From Candidatus Acetothermia bacterium (lineage in GTDB: Bacteria > Bipolaricaulota > Bipolaricaulia > RBG-16-55-9 > JANLFV01), in NCBI GenBank assembly GCA_024653345.1, contig JANLFV010000016.1, positions 1-29,128 on the forward strand: a DNA stretch of 29,128 nucleotides. The letters are read 5' to 3'. How positions within the stretch are numbered: the stretch's first letter is position 1; every line of letters begins with the position of its first letter. A program made the translations under genes and the position numbers. The notes beneath the pieces are model-generated. The model saw nothing but the letters and a program-made list of their open reading frames with translations. It ran no database searches and was not told where the DNA came from. Below are positions 21,087 to 29,080 of this stretch, piece by piece.

Positions 21087-23332
21087 ATCCTCGCTCATTC
21101 ATCAGCTCGCTCAAAGCCCAGCCCTGGTATTCCGGCCAGATCGTCGCGGTCAAGGAGCTCCCGGCCAAGGAGGCCGAGTATGCCGAGGAGGCGCGCCTCC
21201 TGAAGACCCCCTTCCCGGAGCCGTTGGAGCGGTATCTTTCGGCCAGGGGGATCAGGCTCTACTCCCACCAGGTCGAGGCGCTCGAGCGGATCAGAGCGGG
21301 CGAGAATGTCGTCATTACTACCCCGACGGCCTCGGGGAAGACCCTGGCCTTCAACCTCCCGATCTTCGAGCGGCTCCATCGAGATAAGAAGGCCACGGCC
21401 CTCTACCTCTATCCCTTGAAGGCCCTCACCAACGACCAACTCCGGGCCATCCGCGAGCTGGAGGAGGCGACCGGGCTCGCGCTGGAAGCGGCGGTCTACG
21501 ACGGGGATACGCCTCAGCACCTCCGGCCGAAGATCCGCGAGCGGTCGAGGGTCGTGCTCACCAACCCCTATGCCCTGCATGAGTATCTCCCCTGGCACTA
21601 CAAGTGGCAGAGGTTCTTCCAGAACCTGAAGTTCGTGGTGATCGACGAAGGCCACCGCTACCGCGGGGTCTTCGGCTCGAATGTGGCCCTCCTCATCCGG
21701 CGGCTGAGGCGGATCTTGAGCTACTACGGCTCCGAGCCCCAATTTATTCTCTCCTCAGCCACGATCGCCAACCCCGAGGAGTTCGCATTCAAGCTCACGG
21801 GGAAGGAGTTCACGGTCGTCTCCAGGGACGGCTCGGCCCACGGGCCCAGATATTTCATCTTCTGGAATCCGCTCAAGTATCCGGCCAGATCGGCCCACCG
21901 CCAGACGAGCGATCTCCTGGCCCTGCATGTCGAGAGCGGCCTCCAGACCCTCTGCTTCACCATCTCCCGGGCACTCGCGGAGCTGGTGGCCCGTTGGGCC
22001 AAGGAGGCCGCGCCTGAGAGGAGGATCGCCTCCTATCGGGCCGGCTACCTCCCCGAGGAGCGGAGGGAGATCGAGCGGGGCCTGAAGGAGCGCGAGCTGG
22101 ACGGGGTGGCCGCGACGAACGCCCTCGAGCTCGGGGTGGACATCGGCGGGCTCGATGCGGTGATCATCTCGGGCTACCCCGGGACGGTGATCTCGACCTG
22201 GCAGCAGGCCGGCCGGGCCGGGAGGGGAAGAGAGCCGGCCTTAGTGACCCTCGTCGGCTTCGAGAACCCGCTCGACCAATACTTCATGAACCATCCCGAG
22301 GAGTTCTTCTCCCGGCCCCATGAGCACGCGATCATCGACCTGGAGAATGAGCATATCTTAATGGGGCATCTGCTCTGCGCCGCCGCGGAGCTCCCGCTGG
22401 GGCGATCGGAGCTCAAGCTCCTCGGGGCTAACGAAGATCACCTCAAGCCACTCGAGGGGAAGTTCCTGCAGAAGAGCTCGGTCGGCTGGATCTACCGCGG
22501 GACGGTCCGGCCGGTCGACTTAGTGAATCTGGACAGCATCTCCGAGCGGACGGTCCAGGTCCTCTGCGACGGCGAGCTCCTAGAGACGATGGAGTTCAAC
22601 CGCGCCCTCGAGGAGGCCCACCCCGGCGCGGTCCTCCTCCACCAAGGCGAGACCTACCTGATCAAGGAGCTGGACTTGGAGAAGGATGTGGCGCTGGCTG
22701 CTAAGGAGGAGGTGGACTACTACACCGATGCGCTCAAGATCTCTGAGGTGAGCCTCCTCCGAGCGCACCGGACCCAAGAGGTGAGCGGCCTGGAGCTCGG
22801 GCTGGGCGAACTCCGGGTCACGGAGCGGGTCATCGGCTACCGAGTCCGGCGGTATGAACGAACCGTGGGGATAAAGGATCTCCAGCTCCCGGCGGTGGAG
22901 TTCGAGACCACCGGCTTGTGGCTCGCCCTCCCCGACTCCTTGCGGGGCGAGGTCGAGCGGGCCGGGCGGGGCTGGCCCGGCGGGCTCCACGGCGCGGAGC
23001 ACGCCCTGATCGCGATGGCCCCGTTCTACGCGATGTGCGACCGCTGGGACATCGGCGGGGTCTCGACCCCCTTCGATCCGGACCTTAAAGGGCCGGGGAT
23101 CTTCATCTACGACGGCTTCCCCGGGGGGATCGGGATCACGGAGAAGCTCTACGAGCTCCTCCTGGAGTGGGTCGAGGCGACCTACAGGCTCGTCCGGGAC
23201 TGCCCCTGCGCCGAGGGCTGCCCATCATGCATCTACTCCCCGAAGTGCGGAAATCAGAACCGCCCGCTGGATAAGGAGGCCGCGGTCGCGATCCTCGCGG
23301 CGATCAGGGAGGCCCTCTCAGCCTCCGCTTGA
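21080..23332 (+). CDS. mrfA: MrfA/YprA-type DEAD/DEAH helicase with DUF1998 domain
   Basis: 750 residues, the length of B. subtilis MrfA. Superfamily 2 helicase motifs: Walker A TPTASGKT (81-88), Walker B DEGH (189-192), motif III SSAT, and motifs V/VI ALELGVDIGGLD and QQAGRAGRG. The C-terminal MrfA/DUF1998 region includes GGLHGAEHALIAMAPF, GGVSTPFD and the cysteine cluster C708, C710, C714, C717 and C723 (DCPCAEGCPSC…PKCGN), which probably binds zinc. It should unwind or translocate on DNA and deliver it to the MrfB nuclease for lesion removal. The ATG at 21080 lies inside the mrfB end (ATGGTAG). Confidence 0.93.
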   Translation: MVDPRSFISSLKAQPWYSGQIVAVKELPAKEAEYAEEARLLKTPFPEPLERYLSARGIRLYSHQVEALERIRAGENVVITTPTASGKTLAFNLPIFERLHRDKKATALYLYPLKALTNDQLRAIRELEEATGLALEAAVYDGDTPQHLRPKIRERSRVVLTNPYALHEYLPWHYKWQRFFQNLKFVVIDEGHRYRGVFGSNVALLIRRLRRILSYYGSEPQFILSSATIANPEEFAFKLTGKEFTVVSRDGSAHGPRYFIFWNPLKYPARSAHRQTSDLLALHVESGLQTLCFTISRALAELVARWAKEAAPERRIASYRAGYLPEERREIERGLKERELDGVAATNALELGVDIGGLDAVIISGYPGTVISTWQQAGRAGRGREPALVTLVGFENPLDQYFMNHPEEFFSRPHEHAIIDLENEHILMGHLLCAAAELPLGRSELKLLGANEDHLKPLEGKFLQKSSVGWIYRGTVRPVDLVNLDSISERTVQVLCDGELLETMEFNRALEEAHPGAVLLHQGETYLIKELDLEKDVALAAKEEVDYYTDALKISEVSLLRAHRTQEVSGLELGLGELRVTERVIGYRVRRYERTVGIKDLQLPAVEFETTGLWLALPDSLRGEVERAGRGWPGGLHGAEHALIAMAPFYAMCDRWDIGGVSTPFDPDLKGPGIFIYDGFPGGIGITEKLYELLLEWVEATYRLVRDCPCAEGCPSCIYSPKCGNQNRPLDKEAAVAILAAIREALSASA

Positions 23333-23606
23333 CCTCCTCCTCGTATTCGGGGAAGTATCGCGAGATCGCCATCAGGTCGAACCGGCCCAGGATCGCCTCC
23401 TTCGGCTCATGCTCGAGCAGGAACCGGAAGGATTCCTCGACTAGCCTCTCTGGGTCGACCCTCTCAGCAGTGAGCCGCTGGTAGTCGCCTTCTCTAAGCG
23501 TGACCTGGTGCTCCGAGATCGAGCCGTCGGCCTCACTGACCTTGACCTGGAAGAGCCAGCCGCCCTCGACCTTGCTCTTGAGGACCGAGATCTCGTGCTT
23601 GGCCAT
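23304..23606 (-). CDS. Small conserved protein of unknown function
   Basis: 100 residues, MAKHEISVLKSKVEGGW and onward. It has a strand-rich first half (WLFQVKVSEADGSISEHQVTL) and a helical second half with RLVEESFRFLLEHEPKEAIL and ISRYFPEYEEEV. I have a general impression of similar small bacterial proteins but can give no name or function. No signal peptide or cysteine. The ATG at 23606 has only a weak SD; a TTG at 23627 would add seven residues and has none. Its 3' end overlaps the mrfA end by 29 bp on the opposite strand, and it is divergent from the DUF3795 gene. Confidence 0.65.
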   Translation of the reverse strand: MAKHEISVLKSKVEGGWLFQVKVSEADGSISEHQVTLREGDYQRLTAERVDPERLVEESFRFLLEHEPKEAILGRFDLMAISRYFPEYEEEVKRRLRGPP

Positions 23607-23651
23607 CCCGGCATAACCATAGACCAAGCGAGGCCGCGGGGCAAGGCTCCC

Positions 23652-23682
23652 TTGTCGGCCTTCTCGCCGCAGGATGTATAAT
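23652..23682 (+). promoter_or_regulatory. Promoter of the DUF3795 gene and following accessory genes
   Basis: TATAAT (23677-23682) with a weak TTGTCG 19 nt upstream. It lies 29 nt before the ATG at 23712. Confidence 0.5.
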
Positions 23683-23711
23683 AGCTCAACTTGATCGATG
23701 GGGGGAGGCCT

Positions 23712-24059
23712 ATGTCAAGCCTGATCGCCTACTGCGGGCTCGTCTGCACCGACTGCTCGGCCTATATCGCCACTCAGAAGGGGGACATCGAAGGGCTGAA
23801 GGAGATCGCGGCCAGGTGGAGCAAGGAGCTTAACCTCGCGCTCACCTGGGAAGACTGCCTCTGCGACGGCTGCTTGACCACCACCGGGCGGCAGATCGCC
23901 TACTGCCGGGAGTGCCAGGTCCGGGCCTGTGCGAGCGCCAGGGGTCTGGAGCACTGCGGCCATTGCCCGGACTACGCCTGCGCGAAGCTGGAGGGGGTCT
24001 TCGGCTTCGCTCCGGAGGCAAGGGCCAAGCTCGAGGAGCTCCGCCGGGCAGCTTCCTAG
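23712..24059 (+). CDS. Cysteine-rich DUF3795 protein
   Basis: 115 residues with 12 cysteines: C8, C12, C15, C49, C51, C54, C65, C68, C73, C82, C85 and C90. The start SSLIAYCGLVCTDCSAYIAT and the later EDCLCDGC, YCRECQVRAC and HCGHCPDYAC are typical of DUF3795, a presumed zinc- or metal-binding family of unknown function. It is cytoplasmic, with no signal. The ATG at 23712 has GGGGGGAGG just before it; an in-frame TTG at 23691 is less likely. It heads a rightward run of accessory genes. Confidence 0.85.
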   Translation: MSSLIAYCGLVCTDCSAYIATQKGDIEGLKEIAARWSKELNLALTWEDCLCDGCLTTTGRQIAYCRECQVRACASARGLEHCGHCPDYACAKLEGVFGFAPEARAKLEELRRAAS

Positions 24060-24141
24060 CGGCCATGTCCGTGAAGCTGCTCCTCGTGCGGGCTCTCTAC
24101 TGGCTGAGGTCGCGGCTTAAGGCTTAAAAGGGGTGATCCTG

Positions 24142-24783
24142 ATGACCCAGAGAAGTGCCTATTTCTTCGAGGATTGCGGCCCAAAGAACACAGATGCCGT
24201 CATCGAAGCCGTTCTGGAGAGGGTAAGAGAGGGGGATATCCAGGCCATCGTCGTCGCCTCGATGAGCGGTTGGACTGCCCTCAAGGCAGCCCAGCGCTTG
24301 AAGACTGCTGGAATAGTAGTGAAGGTGATCTGCGTCACCGGGCCGCCGTCATGGGAACGGTATGGCTACGAGATGCCGCTGCTCAAGCCCAAAGAGAGGA
24401 AGGAGCTAGAGCGGCTCGGGGTGGCGATCGTGGACCAAGTTGAGGAGCCATTCCGGGACATCATCTTTCGCAACTGGTGGGAGAAGAAGACCTTGGAAGT
24501 GCGCCGCCCGGAGGCGGACCTCTTCTGGATGGCCTTGATCTGCGTCGGCGGGCATGGCTTTCGGACAGCGATCGAGGCGGTCTTCATGGCACTGGAGGCC
24601 GGCCTCATCAAGGAAGGGGAGAAGGTGATCGGTGTTGCTGGGACCGGCGACGGGGCCGACTCGGCGGTCGTCATGAGGGCCATGAGGTTCGAGGATGCGG
24701 TGGGGCCGGCTCCGGAGAAGAGGCTCAAGGTCCAGGAGATCCTCGCCATGCCCAAGGAGACGACCTGGGCGGGGTATGGATGA
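24142..24783 (+). CDS. Pyruvate-kinase C-terminal-domain-like protein, copy 1
   Basis: 213 residues resembling stand-alone versions of the pyruvate kinase C-terminal (alpha/beta) domain. Signatures: YFFEDCGPKNTDAVIEAVLE (N-terminal helix), AIVVASMSGWTALKAAQRL (phosphate-loop-like S-x-G-x-T-A), VKVICVTGP, and GVAGTGDGADSAVVMRAM. The catalytic barrel of pyruvate kinase is missing, so it cannot be a kinase alone; a sugar-phosphate or nucleotide-sensing role is possible. AAGGGGTGAT sits 4 nt before the ATG at 24142; a GTG at 24133 overlaps that SD. A paralogue lies at 28248 and is closer to the usual motif (SSSGETA). Copy 1 has an extra block around WWEKKTLEVRRPEADLFW. Confidence 0.8.
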   Translation: MTQRSAYFFEDCGPKNTDAVIEAVLERVREGDIQAIVVASMSGWTALKAAQRLKTAGIVVKVICVTGPPSWERYGYEMPLLKPKERKELERLGVAIVDQVEEPFRDIIFRNWWEKKTLEVRRPEADLFWMALICVGGHGFRTAIEAVFMALEAGLIKEGEKVIGVAGTGDGADSAVVMRAMRFEDAVGPAPEKRLKVQEILAMPKETTWAGYG

Positions 24784-24824
24784 AGCCAAGCGGCCCAATA
24801 TAAGACAACAGAGGAGGGCCCGCT

Positions 24825-25447
24825 ATGACTCCCGAGCTTTGGTATGTCTGGGACGATGTGAAGGAGCGCTTCGTGCGCGCCAAGCGCCCGCCCCAAGATG
24901 CGCGCTTGGTGGAGATGCTAGAAAAGCGGCTCAGGGTAAGGCTCGCGGGCGAGCAGGATCGCGAAAGGCTCTTGGAGTTCTATCGCGCGGCATTTGAAAC
25001 GGAGCCGGAGATTTGGCAGCCTGGGGAAGCCGACCTGCGTAGAGTCCGCAAGGGCCTCGATCAATGGAAACCGGCCGAATACCCAACGATTTCGTCATCG
25101 TCGCTGAGCTGGATAGGAAGATCATCGGCCTCTTGCTTTTAATATTCTACTATCGCTTCGATGAGGCGTGTCCGTCGGCGTGGATCGAGAACCTCTTCGT
25201 GCTCAAGGCCTTTCGAGGCTATAGAGTGGCGACGCGGCTTGTGGACTTGGCCAAAGAGCTTGCCAAGAGAAGGGGATGCAAAGCGTTGAGCTTGATCGTG
25301 GGCTTACGAAACCTAGCCGGGCTCCGGTTCTACCGCCAGTGCGGCTTCAAGATCAACAAGGCGGTGGGATTGGCGAGCCAGGAGTTAGGGAATCGTGTTC
25401 CCTTTTGCCCTGGTGAAGGGCAGAGCGCTACCCTAGGGCGGAGGTGA
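24825..25447 (+). pseudogene. GNAT acetyltransferase split by a frameshift
   Basis: Two overlapping reading frames make one GNAT. The first (from the ATG at 24825, SD GAGGAGGG) gives MTPELWYVWDDVKERF… through LRVRLAGEQDRERLLEFYRA. The second resumes around 25064-25090 with PNDFVIVAELDRKIIGLLLL and the acetyl-CoA loop VLKAFRGYRVATRLVDLAKE, ending in FYRQCGFK. The frame changes between about 25055 and 25085, around TGGAAACCGGCC. Neither half alone has a complete fold. It is either a real one-base mutation or a sequence error. The TGA end overlaps the SD of the next gene. Confidence 0.75.
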
Positions 25448-25452
25448 GGGCG

Positions 25453-26223
25453 ATGAGGATCTTTCGGTTGAGGGACCCCGAGGAGGCAGCCAGGGCCTAC
25501 CCCTGCGCCACCGAGGCCCCACGCCCTTTCTGGGCTGAAGGCCTTGAATTATCCCGAGAGTGGTTCACAGAGAACTTGGGGAAGCAGGTAGAGGGCTTCC
25601 ATCTCGAAGAAGGCGGGGAGGTGGTCGGTCACATCTATTGGGCCCCCTCCGAGCGGGCATTAGTCCCCTATCGGACTGAGCCGGGCGCGGCCTGGCTCTA
25701 CTGCGAGTGGGTCCAGCGCGGCCATCGAGGGCGAGGTTACATGCGGGCACTCTTCTCCGCGTTCTTAGAGCACCTCAAGGCCGAGGGTTATAAAGGGGTG
25801 CTGGTGGGGACTACCGACTATGAAGGCTACATGCACCATTCGCACTTCACAAAGCGCGGCTTCCGGACGATCAAGGGGGCTGAGGGCCTTATGTATCTCC
25901 CGCTCAGGCAGGCCTCCATAAAGGTGGAGCCCCTGACCGCAAAGGTGAAGCGCGAGGGGACCGCGCCAGTGGAGGTGCTGGTGATCGGCTCGCTCTTCTG
26001 CCCCGTGGGGGCTGCAGCGGTCCTCTACCTGCGGGAGGCGGCGGCCGAGTTCGGGGATCGCGTAGCGCTGAAAGAAGTCTCCGCGGGGCCGGAGGCCCTC
26101 TCCCGCTACGGGGTGGCTGACGGGATCTTCATCAACGGCGAGCCGAGGTTCTTCGGGCCGGTCACAGAAGCCCAGGTCCGAGCCCTCATCGCGGAGGAGC
26201 TGAAGAGAGCCGGGGCGGCATAG
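25453..26223 (+). CDS. GNAT acetyltransferase with C-terminal YoaP-like thioredoxin-fold domain
   Basis: 256 residues. The N-terminal GNAT domain has strand WLYCEWVQ and the acetyl-CoA loop RGHRGRGYMRALF (89-101), ending in HFTKRGFRTIKG. From about residue 172 a second domain follows: VEVLVIGSLFCPVGAAAVLY with C183 at the place of a thioredoxin cysteine, and YGVADGIFINGEPRFFGPVT. This matches the YoaP-type arrangement. Substrate unknown. GGAGGTGA (25440-25447) stands 5 nt before the ATG at 25453; a GTG at 25444 lies within that SD. It is tightly packed with its neighbours. Confidence 0.82.
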   Translation: MRIFRLRDPEEAARAYPCATEAPRPFWAEGLELSREWFTENLGKQVEGFHLEEGGEVVGHIYWAPSERALVPYRTEPGAAWLYCEWVQRGHRGRGYMRALFSAFLEHLKAEGYKGVLVGTTDYEGYMHHSHFTKRGFRTIKGAEGLMYLPLRQASIKVEPLTAKVKREGTAPVEVLVIGSLFCPVGAAAVLYLREAAAEFGDRVALKEVSAGPEALSRYGVADGIFINGEPRFFGPVTEAQVRALIAEELKRAGAA

Positions 26224-26232
26224 GAGGCCGTA

Positions 26233-26985
26233 ATGGCGATCTATCGCGAATTCGCCCGCTTCTACGCGGCCGGGCCTTACCCCGAATACAGCCGCAGGAT
26301 GGCCGAGCTCCTGCCCGCGGTGCTCGAGCGATTCAGGGCCAGGCCCAAGACCTTGCTCAATCTGGCCTGCGGCGAGGGGACCTTCGCGGTGCTCATGGCC
26401 CAGCGAGGCTTCAAAGTCGGGGGAGTCGATGCCTCGCCCGAGATGCTCCGGTTCGCCCGAAAGAAAGCGGAAGAGGCCGGCGTGGAGGTGCAGTTCATCG
26501 AGCAGGACATGCGTACTCTCTCCCTCGCTGAGAAGTTCGACCTCGTGACCTGCTGGTTTGACAGCCTAAACTATCTCTTGGAATGGGACGAGCTTGCCAA
26601 GACCTTCGTCAATGTAGCGCAAGTGCTTAATCCCAAAGGGCTCTTCATCTTCGATATGAACACGATCTATGCGCTAGCAGTTTTCTGGCAGCAGCGCCCC
26701 TGCCGTATTGAGCTGGACACACCGAAGATGCTCGTGATCCATCACCATCCCTCCTATGATTTTGAGAAGAACATTGCTAGGCTGATGATCACTGGCTTCC
26801 AGCGTGAGAGCAAGGGCTGGCATCGGATCGATGAGGAGCACCGCGAGCGGGGCTACACCCTAAGCGAGATCCGAAAGGCGCTCAGAGAGGCGGGGCTCGT
26901 GGAGCTCGCCTGCTTCGGGAACTTGCGGGAGATGGCCGAGTCCAAACCCGATAGCCCTCGGGTCTGGTTCGTCGCCCGGCGCTGA
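26233..26985 (+). CDS. Class I SAM-dependent methyltransferase
   Basis: 250 residues. Motif I LLNLACGEGTFAVLMA (41-56), the acidic ribose-binding residue D66 in VGGVDASPEML, motif II-like VQFIEQDMRTL and motif IV FDLVTCWFDSLNYL identify a Rossmann-fold methyltransferase of the small-molecule type. The C-terminal half (YDFEKNIARLMITGF, HRERGYTLSEIRKALREAG) is the usual substrate lid and end. Substrate unknown. AGGAGG stands 6 nt before the ATG, 9 nt after the previous stop, so it is co-transcribed with the GNAT-YoaP gene. Confidence 0.88.
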   Translation: MAIYREFARFYAAGPYPEYSRRMAELLPAVLERFRARPKTLLNLACGEGTFAVLMAQRGFKVGGVDASPEMLRFARKKAEEAGVEVQFIEQDMRTLSLAEKFDLVTCWFDSLNYLLEWDELAKTFVNVAQVLNPKGLFIFDMNTIYALAVFWQQRPCRIELDTPKMLVIHHHPSYDFEKNIARLMITGFQRESKGWHRIDEEHRERGYTLSEIRKALREAGLVELACFGNLREMAESKPDSPRVWFVARR

Positions 26986-26996
26986 GGCGCAAGGGT

Positions 26997-27801
26997 ATGG
27001 AACTCCGACCATACCTCGAGAGGGACCTTCCGGAGCTGGTGAGCCTCCTGAACGAGGCCTACAAGGGGAGACTTGAATTCATTCCTTACACAGAGGAGAA
27101 GCTCCGCGCTGAACTAGAGGAAGCCAGCCCAGTATTGTTAGCGACTGATGAACAAGGCCGGATCATCGGGCTCGCCCGCCTGTATCGGGAATGGTATGGC
27201 GAGGAGGTCATGCTCTGCGCCCAGCCTCGGCCGGCACACGAAGAGGTCAAGGAACGGCTCCTCTTGGCCATCGAGCAAGACGCTCGGTCGGGTGAGGTTA
27301 CGGTCGTGGTCGATGCCGAGGATCAGAAAGAGCTGGCCTTCTTTATCTCCAATGGCTATCAATCCGGGAGCAGCTTCTACCAGATGATCGCCGAGCTTGA
27401 CCGGCCGCGGCCTCTTCCCCCGCTGCCCGAGGGCTATCTCCTCCGCTGCCTCCGGCCAGATGAAGAGGAGGCCTTCGTTCGAGTTGTGAACACAGCTTAC
27501 GAGGGCGAGCGGCTTCAATCAGGGGTGCTCGCGAGGTGGAGCGCTGAGGACCCGGCTTCACTATCACACCAAGCGGGGCTATCTCGGCCCAGCGGCCACC
27601 CTGCCCGAACATCGGGGCAAGGGCCTGGGCAAGGCCCTCACCGCCCGGGCGATGAACTTCCTCCGGGAGCGAGGACTGGAGCGGGTCTCCCTCTACACCT
27701 GGGAGGGAAATCCCCCGGCCCTGAGGGTCACAAGAGGCCTCGACTTCCGCGCGAGCCATGAGTGGAAGATCCTTACTAAGCCGATCAAGGGGCTACCATG
27801 A
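26997..27801 (+). pseudogene. Tandem GNAT acetyltransferase with internal deletion and frameshift
   Basis: The frame from the ATG at 26997 encodes a first GNAT-like domain (MELRPYLERDLPELVSLLNE… to the end of FFISNGYQSGSSFYQMIAEL) and the start of a second (YLLRCLRPDEEEAFVRVVN). After about 27553 this frame turns into nonsense. The true continuation is in the +1 frame from 27559 to the TGA at 27799: GYLGPAATLPEHRGKGLGKA followed by FLRERGLERVSLYTWEGNPP. Between the two parts the central beta-strands of the second GNAT (roughly 25-30 residues) are missing, so a deletion rather than a single-base error is the better explanation. Probably inactive, at least in its second domain. Confidence 0.7.
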
Positions 27802-27853
27802 TCGAGGAAATGGAATAGGGGAGCTGAGCCTCAAGAGAAGAATAGGTGGTGCG

Positions 27854-28064
27854 ATGGTCCCGCAAGATGAGGAGAAGAGGTTCACGGCTGGTGCTCTTGC
27901 CATGCCCATCACGCGCTCGTGGTCGAGCTCCTCGACTGGGATGGTCAGTGGGAGTTGTCCGTTGGCCATACTTACGAGCCCGGCGGCTCACTCTGGGAGC
28001 GGATCAAAGGGGCATGGCAGTGGCTGCGAGGGCAGCCTCTCGAGGAATGCAGAGCCCTGCCGGG
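27854..28064 (+). pseudogene. Frameshifted small Cys/His protein fragment
   Basis: An ATG at 27854 with AGGTGG upstream starts MVPQDEE. The conserved-looking body is in another frame from 27892: CSCHAHHALVVELLDWDGQW, then SLWERIKGAWQWLRGQPLEE. This pattern (C-x-C-H…W-D…SLWERxKxAWxxLRG) resembles small uncharacterised proteins found in bacteria and phages. Joining the frames needs an indel between about 27875 and 27891. Its 3' end runs into an unrelated-looking fragment. Confidence 0.45.
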
Positions 28065-28214
28065 ACCTACCCTAGGGAGGACGGCGGCTGGCGGGCCTTC
28101 TGGGCCGAGGGGAGCGATCCGGCCTACTCCGTCATTGCTCTCGAGCTATTGGTCCAGCTCGGGGTCTTCCCTAAGGAAAAGCTACAGGCGCGGCTCCGGC
28201 CTTTCTGTAGCTGA
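28065..28214 (+). pseudogene. C-terminal gene fragment, prenyltransferase-repeat-like
   Basis: About 49 residues: TYPREDGGWRAFWAEGSDPA, then ALELLVQLGVFPKEKL and a TGA at 28212. The DGGW…SDPAYSVIALELL pattern is reminiscent of the end of terpene-cyclase/prenyltransferase alpha-alpha repeats. No start codon, SD or upstream domain in this frame. Probably the remnant of a gene deleted upstream. Confidence 0.35.
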
Positions 28215-28247
28215 GATGGTCGAGAAGCGTAGATGAGGTGGCGATCA

Positions 28248-28832
28248 ATGAAGAGGCTTGTGCGCTATTTTGCGAGCTATGGTGCGAAGAACACCAATGG
28301 GGTCATCGAGGCCGTGGCCGAAAGGCTCGAAGAGGGCGAGATCAAGACCGTGGTCGTGGCCTCATCATCTGGTGAGACGGCGATCAAGTTGGCGGAGAAG
28401 GTCAGAGACAGGGCCAAGAGGATCATCTGCGTCTCCGATCCGCCCTGGGGAAGAGAGAGGTTCCCGGAGTCGCCAGGGATTTCCTTGGAGAACCGCGCTA
28501 AGCTTGAAGCTTTGGGCGTCGAGATCATCGATTACATGCCTTACGCCTCGGTTGCATACTCTTGGCAGGCCTCGGGGAATGTCTATGGGGTTCTGGACTT
28601 GCTAGTGATGGCCTCCGACGCCTTTCGGATGGTCGGCGGGAACGGCCTGAAGGTGGCGATCGAGGTGGGCCTGATGGCCACTAATGCCGGGAAGGACGCA
28701 CCGGGTGAGGAAATCATCGCTGCGGGTGGCACAGGGGGCGGGGCGGACACGGCCATTGTGATGAAGGCCGCCTTCTCTTGCGTCATCTTCTCCAAGGAGC
28801 CCGAGAAGCGGCCGGAGGTGCGGGAGACCTGA
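28248..28832 (+). CDS. Pyruvate-kinase C-terminal-domain-like protein, copy 2
   Basis: 194 residues, paralogous to the protein encoded at 24142-24783. Shared signatures: RYFASYGAKNTNGVIEAVAE, TVVVASSSGETAIKLAEKV, RIICVSDPPWGRERF, GLKVAIEVGLMATNAG and AAGGTGGGADTAIVMKAA. It keeps the canonical S-S-G-x-T-A loop and lacks the extra Trp-rich block of copy 1. The pyruvate kinase barrel is absent. The ATG at 28248 has GAGGTGG upstream; the ATG at 28233 lies before that SD. It follows the decayed region directly and precedes the interrupted aldo/keto reductase. Confidence 0.8.
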   Translation: MKRLVRYFASYGAKNTNGVIEAVAERLEEGEIKTVVVASSSGETAIKLAEKVRDRAKRIICVSDPPWGRERFPESPGISLENRAKLEALGVEIIDYMPYASVAYSWQASGNVYGVLDLLVMASDAFRMVGGNGLKVAIEVGLMATNAGKDAPGEEIIAAGGTGGGADTAIVMKAAFSCVIFSKEPEKRPEVRET

Positions 28833-28867
28833 CGATGCCCAGGGTGAAGAAATGGCGGTAGGCAAGG

Positions 28868-29080
28868 ATGGAACTCAAGCGACTCGGGCAGACCGGCTTG
28901 ATAGTCTCCAGGCTCTCCTTCGGGACAGGCCCCTTAGAGAGCCTTAAGCCGAAGGCCGGCGGCGAACTACTTGTCAAAGCATTCGATCTCGGCATTAACC
29001 TTTGGGACAGCTCCTCTGACTACGGGACCTATCCCCACATGCGCTGGGCCCTCAAACATCTCCCGAGGGAGCAGGTGTAG
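28868..29080 (+). pseudogene. Aldo/keto reductase, N-terminal part only, interrupted by an insertion
   Basis: 70 residues, MELKRLGQTGLIVSRLSFGT…, the usual N-terminus of an aldo/keto reductase. DLGINLWDSSSDYGTYP carries the catalytic D47 and Y52 of the D-x4-Y motif. A full protein needs about 300 residues, but the frame ends at TAG 29078-29080, where an insertion-sequence-like end begins at 29076. The rest of the gene should reappear after the element, outside the window. Confidence 0.75.

Noticed and set aside
24065-24127. 20-codon ORF (starts MSVKLLLVRALYWLRSRL) before the first pyruvate-kinase-C-like gene
   Set aside because: An amphipathic-looking peptide, but no SD and no promoter of its own, unlike the two microproteins reported.
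24366-24896. 176-codon minus-strand frame opposite the pyruvate-kinase-C-like gene
   Set aside because: Ser/Thr/Pro-rich product with no motif; the plus strand encodes a recognisable family.
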